46,164 nucleotides of DNA from an uncultured Clostridia bacterium. Its GTDB lineage: Bacteria > Bacillota > Clostridia > TANB77 > CAG-508. The stretch covers positions 1 to 46,164 of the forward strand of contig CALXFD010000016.1 in the NCBI GenBank assembly GCA_944387495.1. The letters are read 5' to 3'. Positions 1 to 8,496 of this stretch are shown here, in pieces (positions within the stretch are counted from its first letter, which is position 1; every line of letters starts with the position of its first letter). A model generated the notes under the pieces. It was not told the origin of the DNA. It ran no database searches and saw nothing but the letters and a program-made list of their open reading frames with translations. The position numbers and the translations under genes were made by a program.

Positions 1-61
1 GGAGGTGTAAGTGCAGTAATGTATTAAGCTGACCAATACTAATAAATCGAGGGCTTAACCA
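1..61 (+). rRNA. 23S ribosomal RNA, 3' end (partial)
   Basis: The first 60 or so bases match the conserved 3' end of bacterial 23S rRNA, including the terminal stretch ATCGAGGGCTTAACC. The gene starts outside the window. It is followed after about 83 bases by a 5S gene, so this is the distal part of an rRNA operon read on the plus strand. The exact 3' end is estimated. Confidence 0.9.
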
Positions 62-144
62 CAATTAAAAAAAAGAAAAAGTCATCGAAACTAAAACATT
101 TTTCATCTATGTATTTTTGAGTGTGCTATGCATACAATAATTTT

Positions 145-259
145 CTAGTGATGATGACATTTAGGGAAATACCTGTTCCCATTCCGAACACAGAAGTCAA
201 GCCTAAATGTGCCGAAAATACTTGCGGGTTACCCTGCTGGGAAGATAGGTTGTCGCTAG
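145..259 (+). rRNA. rrf: 5S ribosomal RNA
   Basis: The conserved internal stretch CCCATTCCGAACACAGAAGT is present, and the two ends (CTAGTG and CGCTAG) pair to form helix I. The length of about 115 nt is normal for Clostridia. A run of eight T directly after the gene, following the closing helix, probably ends the rRNA operon. No tRNA lies between 23S and 5S. From here to the next gene at 458 the sequence is AT-rich with nothing else recognisable. Confidence 0.93.
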
Positions 260-457
260 TTTTTTTTATTTTATAATATGTGTTATTAAATTTTTATAAA
301 TTATAGATAATTATTTTATATATTACAGTAAAATAATATCAAATATTCAAAAAACAATATTAATATGTAAGGATATATAAATATAAAAAATATTTTATAA
401 GATTAATTATATAATTTTACATATTAATATTGTTAATATATAAAAAGAAGGAGATAT

Positions 458-1618
458 ATGAAAAATTTATATGAAAAAATAGGAACAAATAAAAATGCAG
501 TTATCTATACATCGAAAAGAAAAAGAACTAATAGTGAAATGCAAAGATTTATAAAAGACAAAACACAAGAAAAAGTTAATAGATTAAAAGCAAAGTTAAA
601 GTATTATGATTTATCAGAAGAAGAAATAAAAGAAATTAAATCTCAAATAATAGAGACAATATTTGCAGGAAAAGAATTGCTAGATATACAAGTAATGGAT
701 GCATACAATACATTATTAGAAGATAGAACTTTTAATGAAAGTGATATGATGATAGACATTGAAGAAAACGATACAGAGACTGATTTATTTGATGAAAATG
801 AAAAAGATGCATATAAATTATTTGGTCTAACAAAAAAGTATTGTATGGCAAGAAATGCTAATAAATTAGATGAGATGATTAAGCAAAGAAAAGAAGGTTA
901 TATAAAATTAGCAAAAAATTATATAAAAGAAGTTCCAGATTCACAAAGAGATAGAACAAAAATAAAAATTAATAAAATAATAAAAGGGATAGAAGAAGCA
1001 TATTCAAAAATTAAAGATTCAAAATCAAGAGAAAGATATAATCGTGAGTTAGAAAAAATAGCGCATGATAAAATAATGGAAGACTTATTAAGTGATATAG
1101 CTAAATATTATGATGCAAGAGCTTTTTATAATAAAGAATTAATTAGTAAAAAAACACCTCCAATATGTGTTCCAATAGTGAATGAAAAAATGGTGTTTTA
1201 TAGAAAAGATGGACAAAAAATAAATTTAATTAAAACAGGTAGATTACTATATTGTGATAATAAAGAAATTGCAAAGATGAAATTATCTAGATATAAAATA
1301 AAAAGAAATATAGATGGAAAAGAAATTGAAAATATAGTTTATTGCGATTTAGAAAATCTAGAAACCAATATAGCTAATGAAGCAAATTTTTCTGAAAAAG
1401 ATGAAAATTACATAGATTATGTTGTAAATCATTTATTATCAGAAGAAAGCATAACAGCATGTGATTTTTTTAATCATGGGTATTTAGGAGAAGTAAGAAA
1501 AGCTCAAAACGGAAAATATTATACATCATTTGAAAATGTAGATGATTTATCAGCTGTTTTCAAGTTATATGAAAATTCTAAAATGTTAGAGAAGAAATAT
1601 GAAGAGGAGGAAAGATAA
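458..1618 (+). CDS. J-domain-like protein of unknown function
   Basis: This is a 386-residue, Lys/Glu-rich cytoplasmic protein with no signal peptide or membrane segment. Two stretches look like worn J domains. Residues 1-90 open with LYEKIGTNKNA and end with AYNTLLEDRT, like the start and end of a DnaJ helix bundle. Residues 118-200 run from AYKLFGLTKKY to AYSKIKDSKSRERYNREL, the typical J-domain closing motif. Neither has the HPD tripeptide needed to stimulate DnaK, so a co-chaperone role is doubtful. The C-terminal half is unrecognised. The start follows AGAAGGAG with good spacing. The next gene starts immediately after the stop, so the two are probably co-transcribed. The J-like reading is inference from pattern and has not been searched. 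Confidence 0.6.
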   Translation: MKNLYEKIGTNKNAVIYTSKRKRTNSEMQRFIKDKTQEKVNRLKAKLKYYDLSEEEIKEIKSQIIETIFAGKELLDIQVMDAYNTLLEDRTFNESDMMIDIEENDTETDLFDENEKDAYKLFGLTKKYCMARNANKLDEMIKQRKEGYIKLAKNYIKEVPDSQRDRTKIKINKIIKGIEEAYSKIKDSKSRERYNRELEKIAHDKIMEDLLSDIAKYYDARAFYNKELISKKTPPICVPIVNEKMVFYRKDGQKINLIKTGRLLYCDNKEIAKMKLSRYKIKRNIDGKEIENIVYCDLENLETNIANEANFSEKDENYIDYVVNHLLSEESITACDFFNHGYLGEVRKAQNGKYYTSFENVDDLSAVFKLYENSKMLEKKYEEEER

Positions 1619-2206
1619 ATGTCAGAAAAAGTAATGTGGAAACCAGGTACATTTATATATCCAATACCAGCAGTAATGGTAAGCTGTGGAACTATGGAAA
1701 AGGCAAATATAATAACTGTTGCTTGGACAGGAATATTAAACACAAATCCAGCAATAGTATATATATCTGTTAGACCAACTAGATATTCATATAATTTAAT
1801 AAAAGAACAAGGAGAATTTGTAATAAATTTAACAACAAAAGACTTAGTAAGAGCAACAGACTGGTGTGGAGTAAAAACAGGAGCAAAAGTTGATAAATTC
1901 AAAGAAATGAAATTACATAAACAAAAAGCAAATTTTGTAAAATGCCCAATGATAAAAGAAAGCCCAGTATCAGTAGAATGTAAAGTAAAAGAAATAAAAG
2001 AATTAGGGTCACACCATGTATTTGTAGCAGAAGTTTTAGCTATAAATGCAGCTCAAAAATATATTGATGAAAAAGGTGCTTTTGATATATCAAAATGTGA
2101 TTTAATAGCATATGCAAATGGAGGATATTATTCATTAGGAAAAAAGGTTGGGAAATTTGGATTTTCAGTTGCAAAGAAAAAGAAAAATATTCGCAAAAAG
2201 CATTGA
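1619..2206 (+). CDS. Flavin reductase-family protein
   Basis: This 195-residue protein has the layout of the flavin reductase/FMN-binding split-barrel family (DIM6/NTAB type). It opens with KPGTFIYPIPAVMVSCG, continues with NIITVAWTGILNTNPAIVYISVRPTRYSYNL cut here into the recognisable NTNPAIVYISVRPTRYS segment, and has GEFVINL and a late HVFVAEVLAI strand. These proteins bind FMN and typically reduce flavin with NAD(P)H or act as small redox partners; the substrate cannot be told. The start codon abuts the stop of the preceding gene and lies just after GAGGAGGAAAG, so translation is probably coupled. The C-terminus is strongly basic (KKKKNIRKKH). The stop codon overlaps the -35 box of the ribosomal-protein promoter downstream. 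Confidence 0.85.
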   Translation: MSEKVMWKPGTFIYPIPAVMVSCGTMEKANIITVAWTGILNTNPAIVYISVRPTRYSYNLIKEQGEFVINLTTKDLVRATDWCGVKTGAKVDKFKEMKLHKQKANFVKCPMIKESPVSVECKVKEIKELGSHHVFVAEVLAINAAQKYIDEKGAFDISKCDLIAYANGGYYSLGKKVGKFGFSVAKKKKNIRKKH

Positions 2207-2231
2207 CATAAAGGAAAAAAGATGGTAAAAT
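2203..2231 (+). promoter_or_regulatory. Promoter for rpmG-secE-nusG-rplKA
   Basis: TTGACA (2203-2208), a 17-bp spacer and TAAAAT (2226-2231) form a near-consensus housekeeping promoter. The -35 box overlaps the stop codon of the flavin reductase gene. Transcription would start about 70 bases upstream of rpmG. Confidence 0.8.
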
Positions 2232-2307
2232 ATTCTAGCATATGTAATTACGTACATATGCTCACATCGTTTAAAAAAGTAATGTAAAAATTCGGAGGTG
2301 TATAAAG

Positions 2308-2472
2308 ATGGCAGCAAAAGGTCCAAGAGAAAACATAACATTAGAATGTACAGAATGTAAAAGAAGAAATTATATGACATCTAAGAACAAAAGAAATAAT
2401 ACAGATAGATTAGAAATAGTAAAATATTGCAAATTCTGTAAAAAACGTACAACACATAAAGAAACAAAATAA
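2308..2472 (+). CDS. rpmG: 50S ribosomal protein L33
   Basis: A 54-residue protein begins [20 protein letters not shown] and ends [10 protein letters not shown]. It carries two CxxC pairs (CTEC and CKFC), so it is the zinc-binding form of L33. A strong GGAGGTG lies 8 bases before the ATG. It is the first gene after the promoter at 2203, in the usual Bacillota order rpmG-secE-nusG-rplK-rplA. Confidence 0.95.
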   Translation: MAAKGPRENITLECTECKRRNYMTSKNKRNNTDRLEIVKYCKFCKKRTTHKETK

Positions 2473-2502
2473 TAGTACAAGCTATTTTAAGGAGGAAATA
2501 AA

Positions 2503-2940
2503 ATGGCTAAAAAAGATATAAAGACAAATGGTAAAGAAAATAAAAAAGAAAAAGAAAACAAAAATAAAAAAAGTTTTTTTAAAGGTTTAAAAGCTGAATT
2601 AAAAAAAGTTATATGGCCAACACCAAAACAATTATTTAATAACACAGTAGCAGTAATAACAATCGTTTTAGTAACTGCATTAATTGTTTTTGTATTAGAT
2701 TTAACTTTTGAAGCAATTAACAGAAATGGAATAGATAAAATAAAAGAATCTGTTCAAACTTTAAATTCTGAAAATAATGAAACAAGTGATAATACAGTAG
2801 AAACTAATACAACAGAAAACACAGAAGATACAAATACTTCTGAAAATACAGACAATGCATACAACACAGATGCTTCAAATAGCACAGAAGAAACAAACAA
2901 CACAGAAAATACAGAAGCACAAGAAAATACTGCACAATAA
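2503..2940 (+). CDS. secE: Preprotein translocase subunit SecE with long acidic tail
   Basis: SecE is the small clamp-like subunit of the SecYEG channel. Residues 24-75 are a normal SecE core: FFKGLKAELKKVIWPTPKQ is the conserved amphipathic helix, followed by one membrane helix around residues 49-68. The N-terminus is Lys-rich. The protein is 145 residues, about twice the usual length for Bacillota. The extra 60 or so residues after the membrane helix are almost only Thr, Asn, Glu, Ser and Asp (repeats of NTENTE type). In standard SecE topology this tail would face outside the membrane. AAGGAGGAAAT precedes the start, and nusG follows in the same operon. Confidence 0.94.
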   Translation: MAKKDIKTNGKENKKEKENKNKKSFFKGLKAELKKVIWPTPKQLFNNTVAVITIVLVTALIVFVLDLTFEAINRNGIDKIKESVQTLNSENNETSDNTVETNTTENTEDTNTSENTDNAYNTDASNSTEETNNTENTEAQENTAQ

Positions 2941-2978
2941 AGTAACAAATAATAATTAAATTGAGGAGGCCTAAAAAC

Positions 2979-3515
2979 ATGTCTCAAAAAGATTATGATA
3001 TGGTACCTAGATGGTATGTTGTACATACTTATTCTGGATATGAAAACAAAGTAAAAAAAGACCTTGAAAATACAATAAAAAATAGAGAATTAGAAGACTA
3101 TTTCTTTGATATAATTGTCCCAATGGAAGAACAAATAGAAATAAAAGACGGAAAAAGAAAAGTTAATCTAAAAAAAGTTTTTCCAGGATATGTTTTAATC
3201 AAAATGATAGTAACAGAACAATCTTGGTACATCGTTAGAAATACAAGAGGTGTAACAGGTTTTGTTGGTTCAGGTACAGACCCAATTCCATTAACAGAAG
3301 AAGAAATTAGAAATATGGGATTTGAAGATGTAGCTGTAAATGTAGATTATGATGTAAATGAACAAGTACAAGTAATGAATGGTCCTTTTGAAGGATTTGT
3401 TGGAACAGTTCAAGAAATTAATAAAGAAAAACATAAAGTAAAAGTTTTAGTTTCAATGTTTGGTAGAGAAACACCGGTTGAACTAGAATTTTCACAAGTA
3501 CAAAAATTAAAATAA
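2979..3515 (+). CDS. nusG: Transcription termination/antitermination factor NusG
   Basis: NusG binds RNA polymerase and affects pausing and termination. The 178-residue protein has the NGN domain ([16 protein letters not shown] near the start, then [10 protein letters not shown] and TRGVTGFVG) and a C-terminal KOW domain ([17 protein letters not shown]). I start it at ATG 2979, because the GAGGAGG ribosome site lies at 2963-2969. A longer reading from TTG 2961 would put that site inside the gene. It is 38 bases after secE and 18 before rplK, the normal operon order. Confidence 0.97.
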   Translation: MSQKDYDMVPRWYVVHTYSGYENKVKKDLENTIKNRELEDYFFDIIVPMEEQIEIKDGKRKVNLKKVFPGYVLIKMIVTEQSWYIVRNTRGVTGFVGSGTDPIPLTEEEIRNMGFEDVAVNVDYDVNEQVQVMNGPFEGFVGTVQEINKEKHKVKVLVSMFGRETPVELEFSQVQKLK

Positions 3516-3533
3516 AAAGGAGGCGCCATAACC

Positions 3534-3962
3534 ATGGCAGAAAAAGAAGTAACAAATATTATTAAATTACAAATAGAAGCTGGTAAAGCAACACCAGCTC
3601 CACCAGTAGGACCAGCGTTAGGTTCAAGTGGTGTAAACATTATGCAATTCGTAAAAGAATTCAATGATAGAACTGCAAATCAACCTGGAATGATAATACC
3701 AGTAGTTATAACAGTATATAAAGATAAATCATTTGACTTTATAACAAAAGTACCACCAGTAGCAGTTTTAATTAAAAAAGCAATAAAAATTCAAAAAGGT
3801 TCAGGAAAACCAAATAGAGAAAAAGTTGCTAAAATAACAAAAGCACAAGTAAAAGAAATAGCTGAACAAAAAATGCCAGACTTAAATGCAGCTTCATTAG
3901 AAACAGCAATGAGCATGGTAGAAGGAACAGCTAGATCTATGGGCGTAGTTGTTACAGAATAA
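3534..3962 (+). CDS. rplK: 50S ribosomal protein L11
   Basis: L11 is part of the GTPase-associated centre of the large subunit. The 142-residue protein has the family's normal length and hallmark stretches: [20 protein letters not shown] near the N-terminus, with the conserved proline-rich turn, and [15 protein letters not shown] and [10 protein letters not shown] motifs near the end. AAAGGAGG lies upstream. It is co-directional with nusG and rplA. Confidence 0.97.
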   Translation: MAEKEVTNIIKLQIEAGKATPAPPVGPALGSSGVNIMQFVKEFNDRTANQPGMIIPVVITVYKDKSFDFITKVPPVAVLIKKAIKIQKGSGKPNREKVAKITKAQVKEIAEQKMPDLNAASLETAMSMVEGTARSMGVVVTE

Positions 3963-4039
3963 TTTTGATATATTTTAAAATATATAAATAAAAATTGGGA
4001 GAGTAAAAAACTCGATAAAACCAAAGGAGGAATAAAAAA

Positions 4040-4723
4040 ATGAAAAGAGCAAAAAGATATGTAGAAAGCGCAAAATTAGTAGACAAAACAAAATTATATG
4101 ATGTAAAAGAAGCATTAGACATCATAGAAAAAATGCCAAAACCAAAATTTGATGAAACAGTTGAATTACATGTTAAATTAGGTGTAGATTCAAAACATGC
4201 AGACCAACAAGTAAGAGGTACAGTAGTACTTCCAAATGGTACAGGTAAAACACAAAGAGTTTTAGTATTTGCAAAAGGACCAAAAGCAGAAGAAGCTGAA
4301 AAAGCAGGAGCTGACTTTGTTGGAGCAGAAGAATTAATACCAAAAATCCAAAATGACAACTGGTTTGATTATGATGTAGTAGTTGCAACACCAGACATGA
4401 TGGGAGTTGTAGGAAGATTAGGTAAAGTATTAGGACCAAAAGGATTAATGCCAAACCCAAAATCAGGAACAGTTACAATGGATGTAACAAAAGCTATTAG
4501 TGAAATTAAATCAGGTAAAGTTGAATACAGATTAGATAAAACTAATATTATTCACTTAGGATTTGGTAAAGTTTCATTTGGTGCAGACAAATTAGCAGAA
4601 AACTATGAAACAATAATGAATGCTATAATAAAAGCAAAACCAGCAGCAGCAAAAGGACAATATATTAAAAGTGTAGCAATAGCTACAACAATGGGACCAA
4701 GCTTATTTATAGACCAAAAATAA
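4040..4723 (+). CDS. rplA: 50S ribosomal protein L1
   Basis: L1 forms the mobile L1 stalk near the ribosomal E site and in many bacteria represses its own operon. At 227 residues it has the normal length. Recognisable stretches are [21 protein letters not shown], shortened here to the central LPNGTGK, then [21 protein letters not shown] (core [14 protein letters not shown]) and IGFGKVSF-like [10 protein letters not shown]. The ribosome site AAAGGAGG lies 9 bases upstream. The 77-base gap from rplK is AT-rich. The next unit, rplJL, has its own leader. Confidence 0.97.
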   Translation: MKRAKRYVESAKLVDKTKLYDVKEALDIIEKMPKPKFDETVELHVKLGVDSKHADQQVRGTVVLPNGTGKTQRVLVFAKGPKAEEAEKAGADFVGAEELIPKIQNDNWFDYDVVVATPDMMGVVGRLGKVLGPKGLMPNPKSGTVTMDVTKAISEIKSGKVEYRLDKTNIIHLGFGKVSFGADKLAENYETIMNAIIKAKPAAAKGQYIKSVAIATTMGPSLFIDQK

Positions 4724-4756
4724 TATATAAAACAAATAAAGATATTATATGATAAT

Positions 4757-4873
4757 AAAGCCAAAGACAGTAGGCAAAAAATAAGACCTACCGAGGTATA
4801 AAGCTCATAATAATAAATATTATGCACTCTTTATATCTCGAAATGTAGGTATAAAGAGTGTTATTTATTTTTA
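4757..4873 (+). promoter_or_regulatory. L10 leader (ribosomal protein L10 binding mRNA)
   Basis: The 5' region of rplJ contains CCAAAGACAGTAGG (from 4761) and its partner CCTACCGAGGT (from 4788). This is the known L10-binding leader that lets excess L10(L12)4 shut down rplJL. Directly after it, an 11-bp hairpin (CACTCTTTATA 4825-4835 with TATAAAGAGTG 4850-4860) followed by a T-rich stretch looks like an attenuator terminator. L10 binding could therefore choose between termination and read-through, as described for other Bacillota. Confidence 0.88.
4825..4873 (+). terminator. Attenuator-type terminator in the rplJ leader
   Basis: An 11-bp perfect stem (4825-4835 with 4850-4860) is followed by TTATTTATTTTT. 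It lies between the L10-binding structure and rplJ, so it is more likely a regulated attenuator than the plain end of the rplA transcript. Confidence 0.75.
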
Positions 4874-4935
4874 AATATATATAATTTCTCATATATATTT
4901 CAAAAGAGAAATATCAATAGGAGGTGAAAAAATAA

Positions 4936-5469
4936 ATGGCAAGTGAAAAAATACTAAACCAAAAGAAAGAAGAAGTATCAAAATTAGCAGAAGAAATGAA
5001 AGCAGCTAAATTAATACTTTTAGTAGATTACAGAGGAATCAATGTTACAGATGTAACAAATTTAAGAACAGAATTAAGAAACATTAATTCAAAATATGCA
5101 GTTATAAAAAATAATATAACAAGAAGAGCATTAGCTGAATGTGGAATTGAAGGTTTAGAAGAACAACTAGAAGGACCAACAGCAGTTATAATGAATAATG
5201 AAGATTATTTAGAATCTGCAAAAGTTATTTACAATTTCAGCAAAAACAATGATTACTACAAAATTAAAGGTGGAGTAATAGATGGAAAAGTAATGACAGC
5301 AGAAGAAATAATCACATTAGCAAAATTACCATCAAGAGAAACATTATTATCTATGCTTGCAGGAGCTTTACTTGGAAATATTTCAAAAGTTGCAGTTGCA
5401 CTTGATCAAGTAAGAATTCAAAAAGAATCAGGAGCAGAAACACCAGTTGAAGCACCAGCAGAAGCTTAA
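4936..5469 (+). CDS. rplJ: 50S ribosomal protein L10
   Basis: L10 is the base of the L7/L12 stalk. The 177-residue protein has the usual N-terminal globular part (LAEEMKAAKLILLVDYRGIN, NSKYAVIKNNITRRAL, LEGPTAVI) and the C-terminal helix that binds L12 dimers (LLSMLAGALLGNISKVAVAL). It ends in a short Ala/Pro/Glu tail. AGGAGGTG lies 9 bases before the ATG. It follows the L10 leader and precedes rplL by 140 bases of A/T-rich sequence with no visible ORF. Confidence 0.97.
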   Translation: MASEKILNQKKEEVSKLAEEMKAAKLILLVDYRGINVTDVTNLRTELRNINSKYAVIKNNITRRALAECGIEGLEEQLEGPTAVIMNNEDYLESAKVIYNFSKNNDYYKIKGGVIDGKVMTAEEIITLAKLPSRETLLSMLAGALLGNISKVAVALDQVRIQKESGAETPVEAPAEA

Positions 5470-5609
5470 TGTATAGTAAAGTGTAAAAATAAAAACTAAA
5501 AAATATTTAAAAAATAAAACTAAATTAAAATAGTTAAAAAATATTAAAAAGTATTAAACAAAATTAAAAATTATTTATGAAATAAAAAATTAATTAGGAG
5601 GATTTTAAA

Positions 5610-5978
5610 ATGGAAAAAATAGAAAAATTAATTGAAGAAATAGACAACTTAACAGTTGTTGAATTAGCTGACTTAGTTAAAGCTATTGAAGAAAAATATG
5701 GAGTATCAGCAGTAGCTGCAGCAGCACCAGCAGCAGGTGCAGCAGCAGGAGAAGCAGCAGCTGAAAAATCATCTTTTGATGTTGTATTAGCATCAGCAGG
5801 AGATCAAAAAATAAAAGTTATCAAAGTTGTTAGAGATGCAACAGGATTAGGATTAAAAGAAGCAAAAGAATTAGTTGACGGAGCTCCAAAAACAGTTAAA
5901 GAAGGAGTTTCAAAAGAAGAAGCAGAAGACTTAAAAGCAAAATTCGCAGAAGTTGGAGCTGTTGTAGAATTAAAATAA
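5610..5978 (+). CDS. rplL: 50S ribosomal protein L7/L12
   Basis: L7/L12 is the multicopy stalk protein that recruits translation GTPases. At 122 residues the length is normal. The N-terminal dimerisation part ([20 protein letters not shown]) is followed by an Ala-rich hinge (residues 34-52) and the conserved C-terminal domain ([32 protein letters not shown]). AGGAGG lies 8 bases upstream. A terminator follows at 5996; rpoB, the usual next gene, is not there. Confidence 0.98.
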   Translation: MEKIEKLIEEIDNLTVVELADLVKAIEEKYGVSAVAAAAPAAGAAAGEAAAEKSSFDVVLASAGDQKIKVIKVVRDATGLGLKEAKELVDGAPKTVKEGVSKEEAEDLKAKFAEVGAVVELK

Positions 5979-5995
5979 GATAATTAAAAAATTAG

Positions 5996-6030
5996 GCACT
6001 ACTTAATTAAAAAGTAGTGCTTATTTTTTA
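5996..6030 (+). terminator. Terminator of the rplJL operon
   Basis: A perfect 9-bp stem, GCACTACTT (5996-6004) with AAGTAGTGC (6012-6020), is followed by TTATTTTTTA. It closes the ribosomal-protein operon directly after rplL. Confidence 0.9.
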
Positions 6031-6052
6031 TTTACTATTTTTTCAAAATATG

Positions 6053-6081
6053 TAGAAATAAATCTTAAAATATTATATAAT
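6053..6081 (+). promoter_or_regulatory. Probable promoter of mtnN
   Basis: TATAAT at 6076-6081 has a weak -35 candidate, TAGAAA, 17 bases upstream at 6053-6058. It lies 28 bases before the mtnN start. Confidence 0.55.
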
Positions 6082-6109
6082 GCTGGTATAAAGAAAAGGG
6101 GTGATTATT

Positions 6110-6802
6110 ATGAAATACATTGGAATAGTTGTAGCAATGGACGAGGAAAGAGAAGAAATTCTTGAACTAATGACAAATGTACAAGTTAAACAAATTTACA
6201 ATTTACGTTTCTTAACAGGAAAAATTAATAACAGAGATTGTATATTAATTAAAAGCGGAGTTGGAAAAGTTAACGCTGCAAGAACTACACAAGTATTATT
6301 AGATAATTTTGAAGTAGAATTTGTTATAAACGCAGGAGCAGCAGGTGCAGTAAATTATTTATTAAATATTGGAGATATTGTAATTGCAAAACATGTTGTT
6401 CAACACGATTTTGACATTACTGCATTTGGACATAGTAAAGGATATATTACAGGAGTAGGGGATAAAGTACAATGTGATTTAGGTTTAGTATCTGCTTTTG
6501 AAAATATGCTTAAAAATATGCCAGAATTATCATATAATATTAAACTTGGTATTGTAGCATCAGGAGATATTTTCTGTACAAGTATAGATATGAAAAATAA
6601 GATAAATTCTAAATTTAATGCAGATGTAGTTGATATGGAATGTGCAGCAGTTGGACAAGTTTGTTATTTAGATAGTATCCCATTTATAAGTATAAGATGT
6701 ATTTCAGACGTACCTGACGGACAAAATGAGAAGACTTTTGATGATAATTTAAAACTAGCATCTAAAAGATGTGCAAAATTGATTTATGATTTTTGTAAAT
6801 AG
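6110..6802 (+). CDS. mtnN: 5'-methylthioadenosine/S-adenosylhomocysteine nucleosidase
   Basis: The enzyme cleaves the glycosidic bond of MTA, S-adenosylhomocysteine and 5'-deoxyadenosine, releasing adenine in methionine salvage. Visible hallmarks are the N-terminal IVVAMDEE with the acid/base Glu, the glycine-rich GVGKVNAA, AGAAGAVN, the late VDMECAAV with the ribose-binding Glu, and IRCISDVPDG with the catalytic Asp. The start is taken at ATG 6110 (230 residues), which sits 8 bases after AAAGGGG; a GTG three codons earlier would overlap that site. It stands alone between terminators, with no other methionine-salvage genes nearby. Confidence 0.93.
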   Translation: MKYIGIVVAMDEEREEILELMTNVQVKQIYNLRFLTGKINNRDCILIKSGVGKVNAARTTQVLLDNFEVEFVINAGAAGAVNYLLNIGDIVIAKHVVQHDFDITAFGHSKGYITGVGDKVQCDLGLVSAFENMLKNMPELSYNIKLGIVASGDIFCTSIDMKNKINSKFNADVVDMECAAVGQVCYLDSIPFISIRCISDVPDGQNEKTFDDNLKLASKRCAKLIYDFCK

Positions 6803-7116
6803 ATACTAAAATAAGTGAACATATAGCAAATATTAAAAAAACATATATACTGAATATAATAATAAGAATAGAAATTAAATGAATAATTTATAATTTTTGG
6901 TAAATATTAAAATATAGATTTTAATAATTTGATATTTTATAAAAATATATTATAAAATAATAAAGAAAAACTTTTAATAATATGGTATTTTTTATAAAAA
7001 TAATATTTTAATATATTGATTATAATTTTATTGCATAGGAAAATATATATAATTCTATGCAAATAAGAAAGGATAAAGCCTTTCATATAAATATTATATT
7101 TAGGAGGAAAAGTTAT
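6803..7116. other. Gene-free AT-rich spacer
   Basis: This 314-base gap holds only A/T-rich sequence with many short runs. I see no terminator hairpin after mtnN, no short ORF with a ribosome site and no clear promoter. The last 20 bases carry the TAGGAGG site of the next gene. Confidence 0.6.
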
Positions 7117-8193
7117 ATGGAAAGAAAAGTTAAAGTTGTTCAATATGGTGCAGGCAAAATGAGTGTATACACAATGAGATATGTGTATGAAAAAGGAGCA
7201 GAAATTGTAGGAGCAATTGATATAAATCCAGATATAATTGGAAAAGACATTGGAGAAATAATGGGATGTGAAAATAAAGGAATAAAAGTAGAAAGTATTG
7301 AAAATGCAGAAAAAGTTTTAAAAGATACAAAACCAGATATAGTAATAGTAACTACAATGAGTTTAATTAAAGATGTAGAAGATGCTTTAATGCTATGTGC
7401 AAAATTAGGAATAAATGCAATTACTACATGTGAAGAAGCATTTTATCCACAAAATTCAAATCCAGGTATTACAACTAAAATAGATGAGTTAGCAAAACAA
7501 ACAGGTGCTACAATTACAGGTAGTGGATATCAAGATATATATTGGGGACAATTAATATCAAGTATAGCTGGTTCAACTCATAAAATAACAAAAATAAAAG
7601 GAAGTTCTAGCTATAATGTAGAAGACTATGGTATTGCACTTGCAAAAGCACATGGAGCAGGTTTAACATTAGAAGAATTTGATAAACAGGTAGCTTCTCT
7701 TGATAGAATTTCAGATGAAGAAAGACAAGAGGTTATAAATAAGGGAGAATATTTGCCATCATATATGTGGAATGTTAATGGATGGTTATGTGCAAAATTG
7801 GGATTAACAGTTGAGTCACAAACACAAAAAACAGTTCCACAAACTTATAAAGATGATATAGAATCATCAACACTTGGAATGACAGTAAAGGCAGGAACAG
7901 CGACTGGTATGAGTGCTGTTGTTACAACTACAACAAAAGAGGGTATAACATTAGAAACTCAATGTATAGGTAAAGTATATTCACCAGAAGATTTTGATAA
8001 GAATGAATGGACGATAGAGGGTGAACCAAATACAACTTTGATTATAAATAGACCTTCAACAGTGGAACTTACATGTGCATCTGTTGTGAATAGAATACCT
8101 GATGTTATAAATGCAAGGGCTGGGTATGTGCCAACAGAAGAAATGGGAGAATTGAATTATAGAACAAAATCTTTGAATGAATATGTAAAATAG
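7117..8193 (+). CDS. 2,4-diaminopentanoate dehydrogenase-like NAD(P)-dependent oxidoreductase
   Basis: The 358-residue protein belongs to the dihydrodipicolinate reductase-like Rossmann family that includes 2,4-diaminopentanoate dehydrogenase (Ord) of clostridial ornithine fermentation. The N-terminus has a nucleotide-binding turn (VVQYGAGKMS) followed by IVGAIDINPDIIGKD. Conserved-looking stretches include TTCEEAFYPQNSNP, TGSGYQDIYWG and PSYMWNVNGWL. The start is ATG 7117, 8 bases after TAGGAGG; an upstream in-frame start at 7057 would place that site inside the gene. None of the other ornithine-degradation genes (ora or ort genes) are nearby, so the true substrate is uncertain. A palindrome begins 19 bases after the stop. 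Confidence 0.72.
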   Translation: MERKVKVVQYGAGKMSVYTMRYVYEKGAEIVGAIDINPDIIGKDIGEIMGCENKGIKVESIENAEKVLKDTKPDIVIVTTMSLIKDVEDALMLCAKLGINAITTCEEAFYPQNSNPGITTKIDELAKQTGATITGSGYQDIYWGQLISSIAGSTHKITKIKGSSSYNVEDYGIALAKAHGAGLTLEEFDKQVASLDRISDEERQEVINKGEYLPSYMWNVNGWLCAKLGLTVESQTQKTVPQTYKDDIESSTLGMTVKAGTATGMSAVVTTTTKEGITLETQCIGKVYSPEDFDKNEWTIEGEPNTTLIINRPSTVELTCASVVNRIPDVINARAGYVPTEEMGELNYRTKSLNEYVK

Positions 8194-8212
8194 CCATATA
8201 TATAAATAGGCC

Positions 8213-8378
8213 GTCCAGAAGGCAACTATATAATATTTTTATTTTTTATAAATACCTTGTGTGTCGCAACCTTTGAAAGAAAAAGGGTAGGTTGCTCCAA
8301 TGCTACTTGCTAGCGCTCGTTTGGTCGCTTACGCGGTATTTATAAAAAATAAAAATATTATATAGTTGCCTTCTGGAC
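8213..8378. repeat. Palindromic element with perfect 44-bp arms
   Basis: Left arm 8213-8256 and right arm 8335-8378 are perfect inverted copies. They begin with GTCCAGAAGGCAACTATA and end with an AT-rich stretch. The 78-nt loop (8257-8334) is GC-richer than its surroundings and contains its own small hairpin (GCAACC with GGTTGC, about 8266-8294). It lies in a 303-base gene-free gap and could also stop transcription from the upstream gene. It resembles elements A and B below in plan (AT-rich inner stem, GC-richer loop beginning near TTGGTC) but not in sequence. Confidence 0.9.
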
Positions 8379-8432
8379 TACTCTACAAAATTGTAATTGT
8401 ATTACTCTATAAGTATAAATTTAAAAAAGGTA

Positions 8433-8461
8433 TACACAATTTAGAAGAAATATGTTATAAT
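8433..8461 (+). promoter_or_regulatory. Promoter of the orphan sortase gene
   Basis: TATAAT (8456-8461) is preceded by TGT, making an extended -10. A partial -35, TACACA, lies 17 bases upstream (8433-8438). The site is 35 bases before the start codon. Confidence 0.65.
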
Positions 8462-8496
8462 ATATGTAGAGTATTTTTGTACGGAGGTAAAAAGTT

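Noticed and set aside
2754..3026. Long minus-strand frame opposite the SecE tail, and similar long antisense frames opposite the surface-protein genes
   Set aside because: They are antisense shadows caused by low-complexity A/C-rich coding sequence. They have no ribosome sites or known motifs.
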